Shown here: piece by piece, positions 4,560-5,667 of the stretch
Layout of the letters: every line of letters starts with the position of its first letter
How positions within the stretch are numbered: position 1 is the first letter of the stretch
Assembly: GCA_003644215.1 (NCBI GenBank)
Contig: QNBU01000081.1
Span: 1 to 5,667 of the forward strand
Reading direction: 5' to 3'
DNA from: Planctomycetota bacterium
Lineage (GTDB): Bacteria > Planctomycetota > Phycisphaerae > Sedimentisphaerales > Anaerohalosphaeraceae
Length of the DNA stretch: 5,667 nt
Notes under the pieces: generated by a model
Database searches by the model: none
Seen by the model: the letters and a program-made list of their open reading frames with translations, nothing else
What the model was told of the DNA's origin: nothing
Translations under genes and position numbers: made by a program

Positions 4560-5667
4560 TTACTGCATCCCTGGCATCATTCCGCCCGGCATCATCCCTG
4601 GCATCATTCCGGGCATTCCTTCATCCATCACTCCCGGCCTCGTCCCCGGGCTTCTCTGCTCGACTCCTTGCGCTATGGATTCCTGGATTTGAGCATAAGT
4701 TTTTCGCATATCAGAATGCCAGTTGCTTTTTCCGACAGCGGCCTTCTGCATCTTTTTCTCTGCGTCATAGTAGAGCATTTTGTACGATGCGCCTGGACGC
4801 AAACGACTTCCCCAGACAACTTCCCGTACCACATCCACAAGCGTTGCATCTGATGTAAAATCAACCTTATCCGGTTCCTGGCTCGCCCTTCGAGAACTGT
4901 CCGCAACATTTTCCATGTCGTCGGCTTCTTCAACATCTTCGACTTCATAGCCAATGACTTCACCGGGATAAATATCAAAATCAAAATCCCGCCACTGGCC
5001 AAGATAATACTTTGCCACCTCGACCTGAACCCCTTGGATAGTATTTTTGGCGTCCTTGTCAGCAACGACATCCATCGGGAACACATAGATCCGTTTGGGA
5101 ACGGACACCTCGGCCGTTGGTTGGGAATAATCGCTCCAGAGTACAATCCGGCCCTTATAATCCGCCTGATCGCTCTGGAACCAATCCTTGCCAGCAATCG
5201 GATTAAAGACCCCAATGCGGATTCGGTACTGATAGGTCTTTCCCGGCTGGGCCGTGTCATCATGAGCCCAAACCAGCAACGACTCCCGTCTGGATCGAAT
5301 AATGCTTTTTTCGTTTAATAACTCTTTCTCAAAATCCTTCTGAACATCATCAACACCTCGTTCCTTGCGGGCAGTTGCCCGAGTGGTGCGCACGGGGTTA
5401 TCGCCTCCCGGCATCATCATGCCGAATCCCCCGTCTCCCGCCCCCGGACCCGGCCTCCGGCCTGTTGTTCGGCGGCGCGTATCAGTGGGCTTCGCCGAAC
5501 GCCTGCTGCGGAGTTCCTCTTTTCTTTCACGCTCGGCCTGGACGGCCTGCTTTTTCATAATTTCCAGCGTTTCATCCAAAAACTCCGGTGCCATCCATTC
5601 GGTGCGGCTGACCGTAAACGAATACGATTCGGGCTGCAGGATATCATGCTGAATGTCCTGGCTCTCA
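4560..5667 (-). CDS. Uncharacterised protein, 5' end outside the window; FN3-like stretch and GMMPG-rich tail
   Basis: I do not recognise this gene. The frame is open to the window edge, so the gene begins beyond it; residues are counted here from an internal ATG at 5594, with 24 more coding-like residues visible upstream. In order: a charged helix, probably coiled-coil, at 6-36 (IMKKQAVQAERERKEELRSR); a basic then Gly/Met-rich linker (38-66, including GFGMMMPGGDNP); a second charged helix (80-104); then a beta-rich part. There, QPGKTYQYRIRIGVFNP (116-132) and WSDYSQPTAEVSVP (153-166) resemble the core and last strands of a fibronectin-III-like fold. Another beta-rich part with an acidic loop (219-230) follows, and LRPGASYKMLYYDAEKKMQ (265-283) echoes the PG-x-xY pattern. 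The protein ends in GMPGMMPGMMPGGMMPGMQ (326-344). These features suggest a structural or scaffold protein, perhaps of the envelope or a secretion machine, but that is speculation. A strong terminator follows. Confidence 0.85.
   Translation of the reverse strand, partial: ESQDIQHDILQPESYSFTVSRTEWMAPEFLDETLEIMKKQAVQAERERKEELRSRRSAKPTDTRRRTTGRRPGPGAGDGGFGMMMPGGDNPVRTTRATARKERGVDDVQKDFEKELLNEKSIIRSRRESLLVWAHDDTAQPGKTYQYRIRIGVFNPIAGKDWFQSDQADYKGRIVLWSDYSQPTAEVSVPKRIYVFPMDVVADKDAKNTIQGVQVEVAKYYLGQWRDFDFDIYPGEVIGYEVEDVEEADDMENVADSSRRASQEPDKVDFTSDATLVDVVREVVWGSRLRPGASYKMLYYDAEKKMQKAAVGKSNWHSDMRKTYAQIQESIAQGVEQRSPGTRPGVMDEGMPGMMPGMMPGGMMPGMQ
4566..4611. repeat. Short direct repeat encoding the Met/Gly/Pro tail
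   Basis: The 19-base sequence CATCCCTGGCATCATTCCG occurs exactly at 4566-4584 and 4593-4611, an offset of 27 bases or nine codons. On the minus strand both copies encode GMMPGM in the C-terminal tail of the partial gene. Because the period is a multiple of three, slippage or unequal recombination would change tail length without breaking the frame. Confidence 0.75.

Noticed and set aside
4554..4853. Plus-strand frame encoding His/Trp/Pro-rich repeats
   Set aside because: It is the complement of the GMMPG tail repeat of the minus-strand gene, so its apparent repeats are secondary.

Overview
The window looks like chromosomal DNA from a Planctomycetota-type bacterium, probably class Phycisphaerae. 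This is an inference from gene content: trpS, a DUF2007-type small protein and scpA lie in overlapping order, a Met/Gly/Pro-rich tail ends an otherwise unrecognised protein, and ATG, GTG and TTG all occur as plausible starts. No sequence search was possible. All supported genes are on the minus strand, so the window reads right to left. No rRNA, tRNA, CRISPR array, insertion sequence or phage gene was seen.

Layout in order of transcription. (1) 5667-4560: 3' part of a long gene of unknown function, with a fibronectin-III-like stretch and a GMMPG-repeat tail, followed by a convincing intrinsic terminator (4494-4532). (2) 4440-4412: a good sigma-70-like promoter, then an overlapping three-gene operon: trpS (tryptophanyl-tRNA synthetase; start best read as TTG at 4367), a 77-residue DUF2007-type protein (start best read as ATG at 3397) and scpA (condensin kleisin; start TTG at 3167, forced by a stop codon directly upstream). 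(3) 2123-1988: a spacer with a dispersed-repeat-like element and a strong nested hairpin. (4) 1987-1745: a small helix-hairpin-helix protein of the Cdd1 ('pathogenicity locus') family, followed by a second copy of the same repeat-like element. (5) 1533-325: a membrane glycosyltransferase resembling the ceramide glucosyltransferase/HpnI group (GT2/GT21). (6) 324-1: no confident gene, a weak terminator candidate and one doubtful small ORF.

The operon joins housekeeping functions: tRNA charging, a small protein of unknown role and chromosome organisation. The stop/start overlaps suggest translational coupling. The Cdd1-like gene and the glycosyltransferase look like separate units.

I see no clear new multi-gene system. 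The points most worth a second look are the two TTG starts within one operon, the roughly 100-residue acidic tail on ScpA, the matching repeat elements placed just after two successive stop codons, and the nested hairpin with a competing arm.
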